Source of the DNA: Desulfonatronum lacustre DSM 10312
Lineage (GTDB): Bacteria; Desulfobacterota; Desulfovibrionia; Desulfovibrionales; Desulfonatronaceae
Direction: 5' to 3'
Length of the DNA stretch: 64,000 nucleotides
NCBI RefSeq assembly: GCF_000519265.1
Contig: NZ_KI912608.1
Coordinates: 943,665-1,007,664 of the forward strand
The notes under the pieces are model-generated. The model was not told the DNA's origin. It ran no database searches and was given only the letters and a program-made list of their open reading frames with translations. The position numbers and the translations under genes were made by a program. Each line of letters opens with the position of its first letter. The first letter of the stretch is position 1. This document shows, in pieces, positions 38,242 to 46,459 of this stretch.

Positions 38242-38388
38242 ATTCGTTTCCCTTGATCTGAGTGAGAATGAGAAGATTGAACCACTGTGCGAGCCGTGCA
38301 CACCATCTAAAGTAGCCCGCAGTTCGCCAAGACGCCAAAGCTATACTTTTCGGACAACGGCCTGCTGAGGATCGTTGACGATGGGCCG

Positions 38389-39768
38389 TCAGGCTCGTGG
38401 GGAATGGTCGACTTCGAGGTTGGGGGTGGAAGAGCCGACGTTTCCGAACAGGAGTTTGGCCAGTTCGGCGACATTGGTCACGCCCTGAGGGGTGTCGGCG
38501 CTCCGAGGAGTAAGGATGGGGGAGTAGCCGAGGCGTCGGGCCTGGCGGTCGCGGACGTCCTGACCCAGAACCGGGCGGACTTGGCCGTTGAGGTCCACCT
38601 CGCCCCAGAGCACGGCTCGTTCGGGCAAGGGCTTGTCCAGGAAGGACGACAACACGGCGGCCACCACGCCCAGATCCAAGCCGGGATCCTGAAGACGCAG
38701 GCCGCCGCCGATTTTGGTATAGATGTCGAACTGGCCCAGGGGCAGGCGCAGGCGCTTTTCCAATACGGCCAAAAGCAGGTGCAGGCGGTTGGCGTCAAAG
38801 CCCAAGACGGTCCGGCGAGGCATGGCCAGGAAGCTCTTGGTGGCCAGGGCCTGGACCTCCACGGCAAAGGGCCGATAGCCGTCCAGGGCCATGACCAGAG
38901 CCGTGCCGCTCAAGCTTGGGTCCCGGTCGCCCAGGAAATACGTGGAAGGGTCCGGAACCACGGTCAAGCCGCGCTGCTCCATCTGGAACACCAGCAGTTC
39001 GTTGCTGGGGCCGAAGCGGTTCTTCTGCACCCGCAGCAACCGGAACATATGTTGGCGATCACCCTCCAGGGAGAGCACCGTGTCCACCATGTGCTCCAGG
39101 AGCTTGGGGCCGGCGATGGAGCCGTCCTTGGTCACATGCCCGACCAGAATCAGACAGCAGTTCAACTGCTTGCAGCTCTCCACCAAGCGGGTGGCCACGG
39201 TGCGGACCTGGCTGACGCTGCCGGGCAGACCGTCGGACTCTTCCGTGGACACGGTCTGGACCGAGTCCACGATCAAGAGGGCCGGAGGCGTTCCGGCCTC
39301 CAGCATGGCCAGCACGTCTTCGAGCCGGTTGGTGCTCAGGGCGTCCAGACCGGGGACCAGGGCTTCCAACCGCTGGGCCCGGGCCTTGATCTGGCCTAAA
39401 GATTCTTCGCCGGAAACATAGACAACCCGCCTGACGCCCCCGGCCGCCTGGGCGGCCAGTTGCAAAAGCAGCGTGGACTTGCCGATCCCCGGCTCTCCTC
39501 CCACCAGCATGGACGCCCCTGGCATCAGCCCGCCGCCCAGAACCTCGTCCAGCCCGGAAAGCCCGGTTGTCCACGCCGAAGCTGGAGCGTCGCCACCTTC
39601 GGTCAGACTGACGGGAGAGGAAATGGGCCGGATGTCACGGCGGACCGGAGAGGATTTCGGAGCTTCCTGGAGCGTGTTCCACGCTTTGCAACGTGGGCAC
39701 TGTCCCTGCCACCTGGGGGACCGGGCCCCGCAGTCGGTACAGATGTGGAGGGCGGGGGGAGTTTTCAT
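38389..39768 (-). CDS. radA: DNA repair protein RadA
   Basis: RadA is a RecA-like helicase that promotes branch migration in recombination. The 459-residue protein has the N-terminal zinc finger (Cys10, 13, 24, 27; CTDCGARSPRWQGQCPRC), the RecA-like core with Walker A GGEPGIGKST and VSGEES, the diagnostic KNRFG motif and a C-terminal Lon-protease-like domain (DLGVVAAVLSSF; GEVDLNGQVRPV). The length is standard. The ATG at 39768 matches the family start. Confidence 0.96.
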   Translation of the reverse strand: MKTPPALHICTDCGARSPRWQGQCPRCKAWNTLQEAPKSSPVRRDIRPISSPVSLTEGGDAPASAWTTGLSGLDEVLGGGLMPGASMLVGGEPGIGKSTLLLQLAAQAAGGVRRVVYVSGEESLGQIKARAQRLEALVPGLDALSTNRLEDVLAMLEAGTPPALLIVDSVQTVSTEESDGLPGSVSQVRTVATRLVESCKQLNCCLILVGHVTKDGSIAGPKLLEHMVDTVLSLEGDRQHMFRLLRVQKNRFGPSNELLVFQMEQRGLTVVPDPSTYFLGDRDPSLSGTALVMALDGYRPFAVEVQALATKSFLAMPRRTVLGFDANRLHLLLAVLEKRLRLPLGQFDIYTKIGGGLRLQDPGLDLGVVAAVLSSFLDKPLPERAVLWGEVDLNGQVRPVLGQDVRDRQARRLGYSPILTPRSADTPQGVTNVAELAKLLFGNVGSSTPNLEVDHSPRA

Positions 39769-39810
39769 CGGGGAGGATGGACGGGGTTATACCGTTCGGT
39801 CGACAAATAT

Positions 39811-39851
39811 CCTCCCGTTAGGGTACGGCGGGCCGTGCCCTTAACGGGAGG
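39811..39851. repeat. Palindromic repeat between radA and the DUF3426 gene
   Basis: CCTCCCGTTAGGGTACGG and CCGTGCCCTTAACGGGAGG pair over about 18 bases with small mismatches around a short loop. The core shares GGG(C/T)ACGG...CCGTGCCC with the palindromes at 17584 and 27264. Confidence 0.75.
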
Positions 39852-39864
39852 TATCCGAAAAAAA

Positions 39865-40719
39865 CTACCTCGGCGGATGCTGGGCGCCGACGACTTTCAA
39901 TCCGTATTCCTGAACGGTATCCGGGGGATTGGGAAAAACAACCATGAACTGAACGTCCATTCCGGGACGAATATTGGTGTTGTTGGTCAGGATGCCGACC
40001 CGGGCGCTCAAGGCCGCCTCCAATTCCTGCTCCGAAAGAATTTGGAGCTGAAACAAGGAGACGGAGTTACCGGCCAAAAATTCCTGGCGCTCCACCACCT
40101 GTTCGGCGGCGTCGAACAGACTGGCCTCGATGCGGAACAGTTCCATGGGCGCCGGAAAATCGTTGCGGGCCTTGCCCTCGATGACGAACAACTGGCCGAT
40201 TTTCTCGTTGGTGACAAAATACTGGCGCACATTCTGCAATGAAACCAAGTGCACGTCTTCCGGGCCGAGCACTTCCGGCTCCGCGACGTGCTCGGGCTCG
40301 GAGGAACCGAACCAGGACGTAACGGTATCCACGGCTCCCTGAGAATACAGGAACGCCGCCAGGGCGATGATCGCGACCACGAGACCGGCCACGACATAGG
40401 TCATGGTCTTGTTTTTCGGCTCTTCCGTGGGCTGGATTTCCACGGAATATCGTTCCTCGCCGTCCTTGGTCCGGCCCTTGCCGTCCTCTTCGGGCTCCAC
40501 CTCGTCCAGCCAGTCGAAGTCTTCCTTCTGGTCCTGGTCCAGGTCATGCTCCTGGGTTTGTCCCTGGGTCTGTTCGGACTTGACGTCGAACTCCGCGCCC
40601 GGCGGAGCAACGAAAAAGACATGGTCGCAGCGGATGCACCGGACCTTCGATCCATCCGGACCAATAACGGATTCGTTCAAATTGTATTTGGTGTCGCAGT
40701 TGGGACATTGGATCAACAT
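39865..40719 (-). CDS. Zinc-ribbon and DUF3426 membrane-anchored protein
   Basis: The 284-residue protein starts with an MJ0042-type zinc ribbon (IQCPNCDTKYNLNE; VRCIRCDHVFFV). An acidic Gln/Asp/Glu-rich linker and one transmembrane helix follow (about residues 106-127; YVVAGLVVAIIALAAFLYSQ). The C-terminal DUF3426-like beta domain contains FVIEGKARNDFPAPMEL. The topology suggests a cytoplasmic zinc ribbon and an extracytoplasmic domain. The function of the family is unknown. It is the second MJ0042-type protein in this window (see 13661). Confidence 0.82.
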   Translation of the reverse strand: MLIQCPNCDTKYNLNESVIGPDGSKVRCIRCDHVFFVAPPGAEFDVKSEQTQGQTQEHDLDQDQKEDFDWLDEVEPEEDGKGRTKDGEERYSVEIQPTEEPKNKTMTYVVAGLVVAIIALAAFLYSQGAVDTVTSWFGSSEPEHVAEPEVLGPEDVHLVSLQNVRQYFVTNEKIGQLFVIEGKARNDFPAPMELFRIEASLFDAAEQVVERQEFLAGNSVSLFQLQILSEQELEAALSARVGILTNNTNIRPGMDVQFMVVFPNPPDTVQEYGLKVVGAQHPPR

Positions 40720-40808
40720 CGTTTTTCCCCTCGTGTTCCTCTGATCATTCCGAGTTTTTCACGCGTCGGTTCACATGCACAAAAGGGACCAGCGGGAATA
40801 TGTTCCGG

Positions 40809-41336
40809 TCAGACGTCCGCATTCAAGGTATAGACCGCCGGGAGATGACGGTAGCGTTCCGCGTAGTCCAGTCCGTAGCCGATGACAAAGCCCTCGGAAA
40901 GCACGAAGCCAGGAAAATCCACGCTCACGTCGACTTCCCGCCGTTCCCGCTTGTCGATCAATGCGCAGACGCGCAGACTTTTCGCACCGCGCATCCGCAA
41001 CACGTTCAGCAAATACAAGGCGGAGTGGCCGGTATCCACGATGTCGTCCACCACCAACACATGCTTGTCCTGCACGGGAAGTTCCATGTCCTTGGTGAAC
41101 AGAATCCGCTCTTTGCGCGAAGTCTGCGCACCGTAACTGGCCAAGCGGACAAAATCCACTTCCGGCTCGATGGGCATGGCCCGCACCAAGTCGGCGAAAA
41201 AGATGAACGCTCCTTTGAGCACGCAGACCATGATCAATGGCTCGTCGCCGTAATGTTCGGAAATGTTTGCTCCGAGTTCCCGGACTCGTTTGGCAATGGC
41301 CTCGGCGTCAATGATTAGTTGCATGGATGTGGTCAT
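40809..41336 (-). CDS. hpt: Hypoxanthine phosphoribosyltransferase
   Basis: This purine-salvage enzyme makes IMP or GMP from PRPP. The 175-residue protein has the type I PRTase signature VLVVDDIVDTGHSALYLLNV (PRPP loop), an early VLKGAFIFFADLVRAM segment and the C-terminal FVIGYGLDYAERYRHLPAVY typical of Hpt. The ATG at 41336 gives the usual start; an in-frame TTG fifteen bases earlier is possible. Hpt is expected to act in the cytosol as a dimer or tetramer. Confidence 0.94.
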   Translation of the reverse strand: MTTSMQLIIDAEAIAKRVRELGANISEHYGDEPLIMVCVLKGAFIFFADLVRAMPIEPEVDFVRLASYGAQTSRKERILFTKDMELPVQDKHVLVVDDIVDTGHSALYLLNVLRMRGAKSLRVCALIDKRERREVDVSVDFPGFVLSEGFVIGYGLDYAERYRHLPAVYTLNADV

Positions 41337-41415
41337 GGAGTACTCGGACAAAGTTTAATTTAAAAGTTTGGAACTGCTCAGCTTCTTCGCAGTATACGCA
41401 GCCTGGATAGCGTGA

Positions 41416-41552
41416 TTGCTCCGGCAATCGGTATCGGTATCGGAGTCGGAATCGAAACAAGAAGAATTTAGAACGCATCCCAGCGTTTTCGATCCCGATA
41501 CCGATCCCGACTCCGACCCCGGTAACGGTATTACTCAATGCTGAATAGTTAC
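41416..41552 (+). repeat. Dispersed ATCGG-hexamer element, copy A
   Basis: A 137-bp element begins TTGCTCCGGCAATCGG and ends ATGCTGAATAGTTAC. It contains an ATCGGN run, a spacer with GAACGC.TCCCAGCGTT, and then a run of GATCCCGATACCGA type, the inverse of the first. The same flanks, spacer and order occur at 49180-49310, so this is a mobile or dispersed unit able to fold into a large hairpin. It lies between hpt and the acetyltransferase gene. Confidence 0.85.
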
Positions 41553-41559
41553 CAAAAAA

Positions 41560-42036
41560 TTACATATCTATGGCCATGGCGATTTCGTCGCAGTCCGGGA
41601 ACTTGGGACAGTGCAGGCAATCGGCCCAGACCTTCTGGGGCAGATTGTCCTTGCTGACCACCTGAAATCCGATCCGTTCGAAAAAAGTCGCTTGATAAGT
41701 CAGTGTGAACACTCGATAAATACCCAAGGTGATGGCGTCGCTCAGACACGCTTCCACCAGTCGGCGCCCCCAGCCCTGTCCTCGGCACTCCGAGGCCACG
41801 GCCAGGGAGCGGACTTCGGCTAAATCCTCCCAGGCGATGCTCAAAGCGCAGCATCCGAGAATCGCCCCGCCCTGGCTCGGGGCCAGGACGAAAAAGTCCC
41901 GCAGGTGGCTGTAGAGTTGATTGTAGGAGCGCGGCAACAACAGGCCCTGCTTGGAACAGTCCATCAACAAGCCGTGGATGGTGCGGACGTCCTGAATCCG
42001 GGCCTTACGGATGTAAATCGCGGAGGGTTCGGTCAT
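41560..42036 (-). CDS. GNAT N-acetyltransferase, N-acetylglutamate synthase-like
   Basis: The 158-residue protein is a single GNAT domain with the acetyl-CoA-binding signature ECRGQGWGRRLVEACL. Its beginning (IRKARIQDVRTIHGLL) and end (WADCLHCPKFPDCDEIAMAI) resemble the short ArgA-type N-acetylglutamate synthases that start arginine synthesis in several deltaproteobacteria. That assignment is likely but not certain. The ATG at 42036 overlaps the stop of the upstream thioredoxin-like gene (ATGA), so the pair is translationally coupled. Confidence 0.8.
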   Translation of the reverse strand: MTEPSAIYIRKARIQDVRTIHGLLMDCSKQGLLLPRSYNQLYSHLRDFFVLAPSQGGAILGCCALSIAWEDLAEVRSLAVASECRGQGWGRRLVEACLSDAITLGIYRVFTLTYQATFFERIGFQVVSKDNLPQKVWADCLHCPKFPDCDEIAMAIDM

Positions 42037-42524
42037 GGGGTGATTAAGCGGCCAACGTCCTGGCACAGTGTTTCGGGGGATGTCAGGCCTTCCTCGACGA
42101 TCACCAATGCTCCGGCGGCGTCGTAGACATGCAACAAGGGGATGGCCCCTACGCCCAGTTCGGCGCCCAGGCCGTCTTCAGCCAGGAATATTGGATAGTT
42201 CAATTGATTGACCTTCAGAAAACTGCGCAGGGTTGCGGGGTTGAAGTCCAGGGAAATACCGAGCATGGCCACCTCTTCCTCGGAAAAACTGTCTCGGCAT
42301 GCCATCAGCGCCGGCAACTTTTTGCGGCACGGCCCGCACCAAGTGGCCCAAAAATCCACGACCACCACCTTGCCTCTCTGCTCACGCAAAAAATCGAAAA
42401 ACCCCTGAACGTCCATTACCGGCAAATCATCGGTCCTCTCGACTTCATTGGCCCAGCAGGCCCGAAACGGAGTCGAAGCGACCAAGGCCAGCAACAGGAG
42501 CGCGGGAAGTAGCATTTTTTTCAT
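42033..42524 (-). CDS. TlpA-like thioredoxin family protein, exported
   Basis: The 163-residue protein has an N-terminal signal peptide (MKKMLLPALLLLALVAS) and a TlpA/ResA-like thioredoxin domain with the redox motif FWATWCGPCRKKLPAL and the cis-Pro region GVGAIPLLHVYD. It should be a periplasmic thiol-disulfide reductant, for example for cytochrome c maturation. The ATG at 42524 was preferred because AAGGGAG lies six bases upstream; the ATG at 42530 touches that site. It ends in an ATGA overlap with the acetyltransferase gene and follows metH by 38 bp. Confidence 0.88.
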   Translation of the reverse strand: MKKMLLPALLLLALVASTPFRACWANEVERTDDLPVMDVQGFFDFLREQRGKVVVVDFWATWCGPCRKKLPALMACRDSFSEEEVAMLGISLDFNPATLRSFLKVNQLNYPIFLAEDGLGAELGVGAIPLLHVYDAAGALVIVEEGLTSPETLCQDVGRLITP

Positions 42525-42562
42525 GTCCATCTCCCTTGTGCCGGAACAACGAAGAGCGGCGA

Positions 42563-45019
42563 TCAAGAGGCCTCGGCCCGGCTCCGGGCATCATCTCCAA
42601 GCAATCTCGCGGCCAGGCGAACCGCGGCCACGGCGTCCGGGGCGTACCCGTCCGCGCCGATGGATTGCGCGAAGTGCTCCGTGACCACGGCCCCGCCCAC
42701 CATGACCTTGGTGGAGAGGCCGAGTTCCTTGACCATCCGGACCGTGTCTTCCATGCGGACCATGGTCGTGGTCATCAGCGCGGACAAGCCGATCAGACCG
42801 GCCTGTTTGTCCTGGGCTGCCCGGACGATGGTCTCGGCAGGCACGTCCTTGCCCAGGTCGTGCACCTCGAATCCCATGTTGCGCAGCATCAGGCAGACGA
42901 TGTTCTTGCCGATGTCGTGAATGTCCCCTTCCACCGTGGCCATGATGATCCGGGCCCGTTGCGCGTCTCCGGCACTCTCCCGGAGCAGGGGCGTCAACCG
43001 GTCAAAGGCCCGCTGCATGGTCTCCGCGGAAAGAATCAATTGGGGCAGAAAGAACTCTCGGGTTTCATACCGTCGCCCCACTTCCATGATCGCCGGGATC
43101 AGTTCCTCGTCCAACAAGGTGCCAGGCTGGGCCCCGTCTTGCAACGCCGTTTCCAGGAGAGCAAGGATCCGGTCCTTGTCGCCCTGGATCACCGCTTCCC
43201 CGAGGGTCAGCGCGGGCTTGGCCGTGGAGCCGCCCTGGCCGGTGGTCGCGGAGCCCGCGGACCCGGCTCCCCCGGCGCTCCAGTCGGCATAGCCTCCGAC
43301 AAAGTTCTTGGCCTGGGCGTCCCGGGCCAGCAGGACTTCCCCGGCGGCCAAAGTTTCCTGTACTCGCCGCGCCCCAGGATGGGCAATGACCGCGCAGAGG
43401 CCTTGGGCCATGGCCATGGCCAAAAACGTGCTGTTCAGCAGCTCCCGGGCCGGCAGGCCGAAGGAGATGTTGGACAGGCCGATCACCGTGGGCAGGCTCC
43501 ATTCTTCCCGACAAGCCCGGATGGTTCGCAGGCAGTGCTTCGCGGACTCCGGCTTGGAGGAGACCGTCAGGGCCAGGGCGTCCACCATGATCAGACGCCG
43601 GGGAATCCCGAGGTCTTCGGCCCGGCGCAGCAGATTTTCAATGATCTTCAGTCGCTGGGACGCGGTTTCAGGCAGGTCGCTTCCGGCCAGGGGCAAAAGG
43701 ATGAACGGCGCGCCATAGGTCCGGCACAGCGGCCCCAACACTTCCATCCGGCCGCTTTCTCCGCTGATGGAATTCACCAGGGGGGACCCCGGATACTGGC
43801 GCAAGGCCGCTTCGATGGCTTCCGGCTTACTGGAGTCGATGCTCAAGGGCGTGGAAAAACGGGCGGTCAAGGTGGAAACGAGGTCCGGCAGCAGAACGGT
43901 CTCGTCCACCATGGGCGCGCCGACGTTGACGTCCAGCACTCCGGCCCCCTGGGCGATCTGTTGCCCGGCCATGTCCAGGGCCAGAGCATGTTCTCCGGCC
44001 TGAAACTGGGCGGTCAACTGCTTCTTGCCCGTGGGATTGATCCGCTCGCCGATGATCACCAACGGCTCCCGAGGCCCGATACAAACCGAGACGGCCCTGG
44101 AGGTCAGGATCAGATCCGGTCCTCCGGTCACATTGCGGGCCTCGAGCGCAGCGACGTCCACGTCCCGCAAAGCCTGGGCCATGGCTCGAATATGGTCCGG
44201 ACTGGTGCCGCAACAGCCTCCCACGCCCTGGACGCCCAAAGCCGGAAAACGAAGCATCCGTTCGGCAAAGGGGTGGGGTTGCAGCGGAAACACCGTCTTT
44301 CCGTTCTCCAACACCGGCAATCCGGCGTTGGGCTGGACCAAAAGCGGCGTGGTCGCCCGGGGCAGCATGGCCCGGATGATTTCCTCCAGGCCCTCGGGAC
44401 CGAGGCTGCAATTGGTCCCGATCAGGTCCACCCCGAGGTTTTGCATGGTGTCCAGAAAGGTCAGCGGCGAAGTACCGGTCAAGCTGGAACCGGATTCAAA
44501 GGTCATGGAAACGGCCACGGGAAGATCGCAAACCCGGCGGGCCGCCACCACGGCCGCCCGGATCTCACCCAGGTCGAACTGGGTCTCGATCTGAATCAGG
44601 TCCGCGCCGCCCTGGGCCAGTCCGGAGATCTGTTCCGCGAAGGCGTCCACCAGCTCCGAAAAATCGACCTTGCCCAACGGCGCCAGCAGTTCACCGGTAG
44701 GACCGACGCTGCCTGCCACGAACCCCTTGTCTCCCGCGGCGCTCCGGGCCGTTTCGGCCATCTTGCGGTTGAAGGAGCGCGGGGCGAGACCGGAAGGCAG
44801 TTTGAACCGGGTCCCGCCGAAGGTGTTCGTGGTCAAAAACATTGCCCCGGCGTTCAGATAATCCTCATGAATCCGAGCAATCACCTCTGGATTGCGGTCT
44901 CCGAACTCTTCCGGCGATTGGCCGGGTTGCAGCCCACGGGCCTGAAGCTGCGTCCCCATGGCCCCATCGAACAGGAGTATTTTTCCGGATTGAATCAGCG
45001 ATCTGACCTTTTGGCTCAT
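42563..45019 (-). CDS. metH: Methionine synthase MetH without reactivation domain
   Basis: MetH transfers the methyl group of methyltetrahydrofolate to homocysteine through cobalamin. The 818-residue protein has a homocysteine-binding Zn domain (DGAMGTQLQARGL; TNCSLGPEG; GVGGCCGTSPDH) and a pterin-binding domain (IGERINPTGKK; LDVNVGAP). The cobalamin cap and Rossmann domain carry the His ligand motif EGDIHDIGKNIV. It stops after the cobalamin domain, about 350-400 residues short of E. coli MetH, so the AdoMet-dependent reactivation domain is absent. A Gly/Ser/Ala-rich linker lies near residue 590. The ATG at 45019 has GGAG upstream. Confidence 0.93.
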   Translation of the reverse strand: MSQKVRSLIQSGKILLFDGAMGTQLQARGLQPGQSPEEFGDRNPEVIARIHEDYLNAGAMFLTTNTFGGTRFKLPSGLAPRSFNRKMAETARSAAGDKGFVAGSVGPTGELLAPLGKVDFSELVDAFAEQISGLAQGGADLIQIETQFDLGEIRAAVVAARRVCDLPVAVSMTFESGSSLTGTSPLTFLDTMQNLGVDLIGTNCSLGPEGLEEIIRAMLPRATTPLLVQPNAGLPVLENGKTVFPLQPHPFAERMLRFPALGVQGVGGCCGTSPDHIRAMAQALRDVDVAALEARNVTGGPDLILTSRAVSVCIGPREPLVIIGERINPTGKKQLTAQFQAGEHALALDMAGQQIAQGAGVLDVNVGAPMVDETVLLPDLVSTLTARFSTPLSIDSSKPEAIEAALRQYPGSPLVNSISGESGRMEVLGPLCRTYGAPFILLPLAGSDLPETASQRLKIIENLLRRAEDLGIPRRLIMVDALALTVSSKPESAKHCLRTIRACREEWSLPTVIGLSNISFGLPARELLNSTFLAMAMAQGLCAVIAHPGARRVQETLAAGEVLLARDAQAKNFVGGYADWSAGGAGSAGSATTGQGGSTAKPALTLGEAVIQGDKDRILALLETALQDGAQPGTLLDEELIPAIMEVGRRYETREFFLPQLILSAETMQRAFDRLTPLLRESAGDAQRARIIMATVEGDIHDIGKNIVCLMLRNMGFEVHDLGKDVPAETIVRAAQDKQAGLIGLSALMTTTMVRMEDTVRMVKELGLSTKVMVGGAVVTEHFAQSIGADGYAPDAVAAVRLAARLLGDDARSRAEAS

Positions 45020-45049
45020 TATGGTTTCGCTCCGACTTCGACTAGTAAG

Positions 45050-45063
45050 GATATACGTATATC
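45050..45063. promoter_or_regulatory. Perfect 14-bp palindrome upstream of metH, candidate operator
   Basis: GATATACGTATATC is a perfect palindrome 30 bp upstream of the metH ATG, between metH and rpoH. Methionine-cycle genes in Desulfovibrionales are known to be controlled by repressors such as SahR; whether this site fits that motif cannot be decided from the sequence alone. Confidence 0.5.
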
Positions 45064-45286
45064 GGGGCCACGCGGGATTTTCCACGACTCGGTGAAGCCT
45101 CGCATTATCGAGACGTTACCCCGAAAAAGGAACGCTTACTGAAAAACATTGAAAAGGACAAATAAAAAATATAGGATCACCGATCATGACCCTGGGACCC
45201 AAGCCACCGGAACCCTCACCCGCCGCGGTTCACCCGCACCCGATGCGCTCCCACCCGAACGGACCGAGCAACCGGATACTTCCCGC

Positions 45287-46459
45287 ATGAAGCAAAAGAC
45301 TCGAGTCGCCGCAACCGCGACTGCTTCCAAGGGTTCATCCCGACTGAAGCAAGGTTTCCATCATGCCGAACCTTCGGACGATTTGGCGGACGATTTGGCG
45401 ACCGACGTGACTGACGACATGTCCGAAGACGCGGTTGATCCCGAAGTCGAACTGGATATCGAATCCAATATTCAACCCGAGACACCACCCAAGGGGAGGT
45501 TTGAGGGTGAAAAAGACGCCGTTCTTGACGTCCCAGATATCACTGACGCCCCAGGGCCCATCGACCTTTCCCTGACGCCCTCCTCCCCGGCGATCCGGGA
45601 CTCAATGCAGCTCTATCTGCGGGAAGTGAACCGGTTTCCGATGCTCAAGCCGGATGAAGAGTTCACCCTGATCCGCCAATACCGGGAGCAAAACGACACC
45701 AAGGCCGCGTTTCGGCTGATCTCTTCCCACCTGCGTCTCGTGGTCCGCATTGCCATGGACTTTCAACGCAGCTGGATGCAAAACATCCTGGACCTGATCC
45801 AGGAAGGCAACGTCGGCCTGATGAAGGCCGTGCAGAAGTTCGACCCGGAACGGGGCATCAAGTTTTCCTACTACGCTTCATTCTGGATCAAAGCCTACAT
45901 TCTCAAGTTCATCATGGACAACTGGCGCATGGTCAAGGTCGGCACGACCCAGACCCAGCGCAAGCTCTTCTACAACCTTGGCAAGGAGCGCCAACGCCTG
46001 CTCAATCAGGGTTTCGACGCCAGCACGGCTTCCCTGTCCAAGAGCCTCAACGTCAGCGAACAGGACATCACGGAGATGGACCAGCGGCTGGGCAGTTCGG
46101 ACATGTCCCTGGACGCCCCGTTTTCCGAAGACACCAGCATGACCCGCATGGACATGCTGCCCGCGCTGAGCACGCCCGTGGACGACCTCCTGGCCGAAGA
46201 GCAAATGGTCGTCCTGCTCAAAAAACAAATCCAGAAGATGATGCCCGAACTCAACGACAAGGAACGGGACGTCCTGGAGCAGCGCCTGATGAACGAGGAG
46301 CCCGTGACGCTTCGCGAGATCGGAGAGAAATATAATATCACCCGTGAACGGGTCCGCCAGATCGAGGCCCGTTTAATCGAAAAAATCAGGGATAATTTCT
46401 CACATAACCTGGCAACCGCGACCGATAAAGGAACGGAAGACCATGTTGAAAGAACTTGA
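45287..46459 (+). CDS. rpoH: RNA polymerase sigma-32 type factor RpoH
   Basis: The protein has sigma-70 regions 1.2-2 (YLREVNRFPMLKPDEEFTLI; DLIQEGNVGLMKAVQKFDPE), the RpoH-box-like segment QRKLFYNLGKERQRL, and region 4 with a helix-turn-helix (TLREIGEKYNITRERVRQIE). This indicates the heat-shock sigma factor. From ATG 45287 it has 390 residues with an acidic, Asp-rich N-terminal extension of about 85 residues before region 1.2. The start is uncertain. The open frame continues upstream to a TTG at 45149, and neither start has a good ribosome binding site. Its end overlaps the HD gene by 17 bp. Confidence 0.87.
   Translation: MKQKTRVAATATASKGSSRLKQGFHHAEPSDDLADDLATDVTDDMSEDAVDPEVELDIESNIQPETPPKGRFEGEKDAVLDVPDITDAPGPIDLSLTPSSPAIRDSMQLYLREVNRFPMLKPDEEFTLIRQYREQNDTKAAFRLISSHLRLVVRIAMDFQRSWMQNILDLIQEGNVGLMKAVQKFDPERGIKFSYYASFWIKAYILKFIMDNWRMVKVGTTQTQRKLFYNLGKERQRLLNQGFDASTASLSKSLNVSEQDITEMDQRLGSSDMSLDAPFSEDTSMTRMDMLPALSTPVDDLLAEEQMVVLLKKQIQKMMPELNDKERDVLEQRLMNEEPVTLREIGEKYNITRERVRQIEARLIEKIRDNFSHNLATATDKGTEDHVERT

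Noticed and set aside
42299-45142. A very long open frame on the plus strand opposite metH
   Set aside because: The minus strand encodes a clear MetH; the opposite frame stays open only because of G+C-rich codons and has no homology or ribosome binding site.
45020-45148. Riboswitch (SAM or cobalamin) upstream of metH
   Set aside because: I found no conserved riboswitch core such as a B12 box or SAM-I helices; only the 14-bp palindrome is notable.
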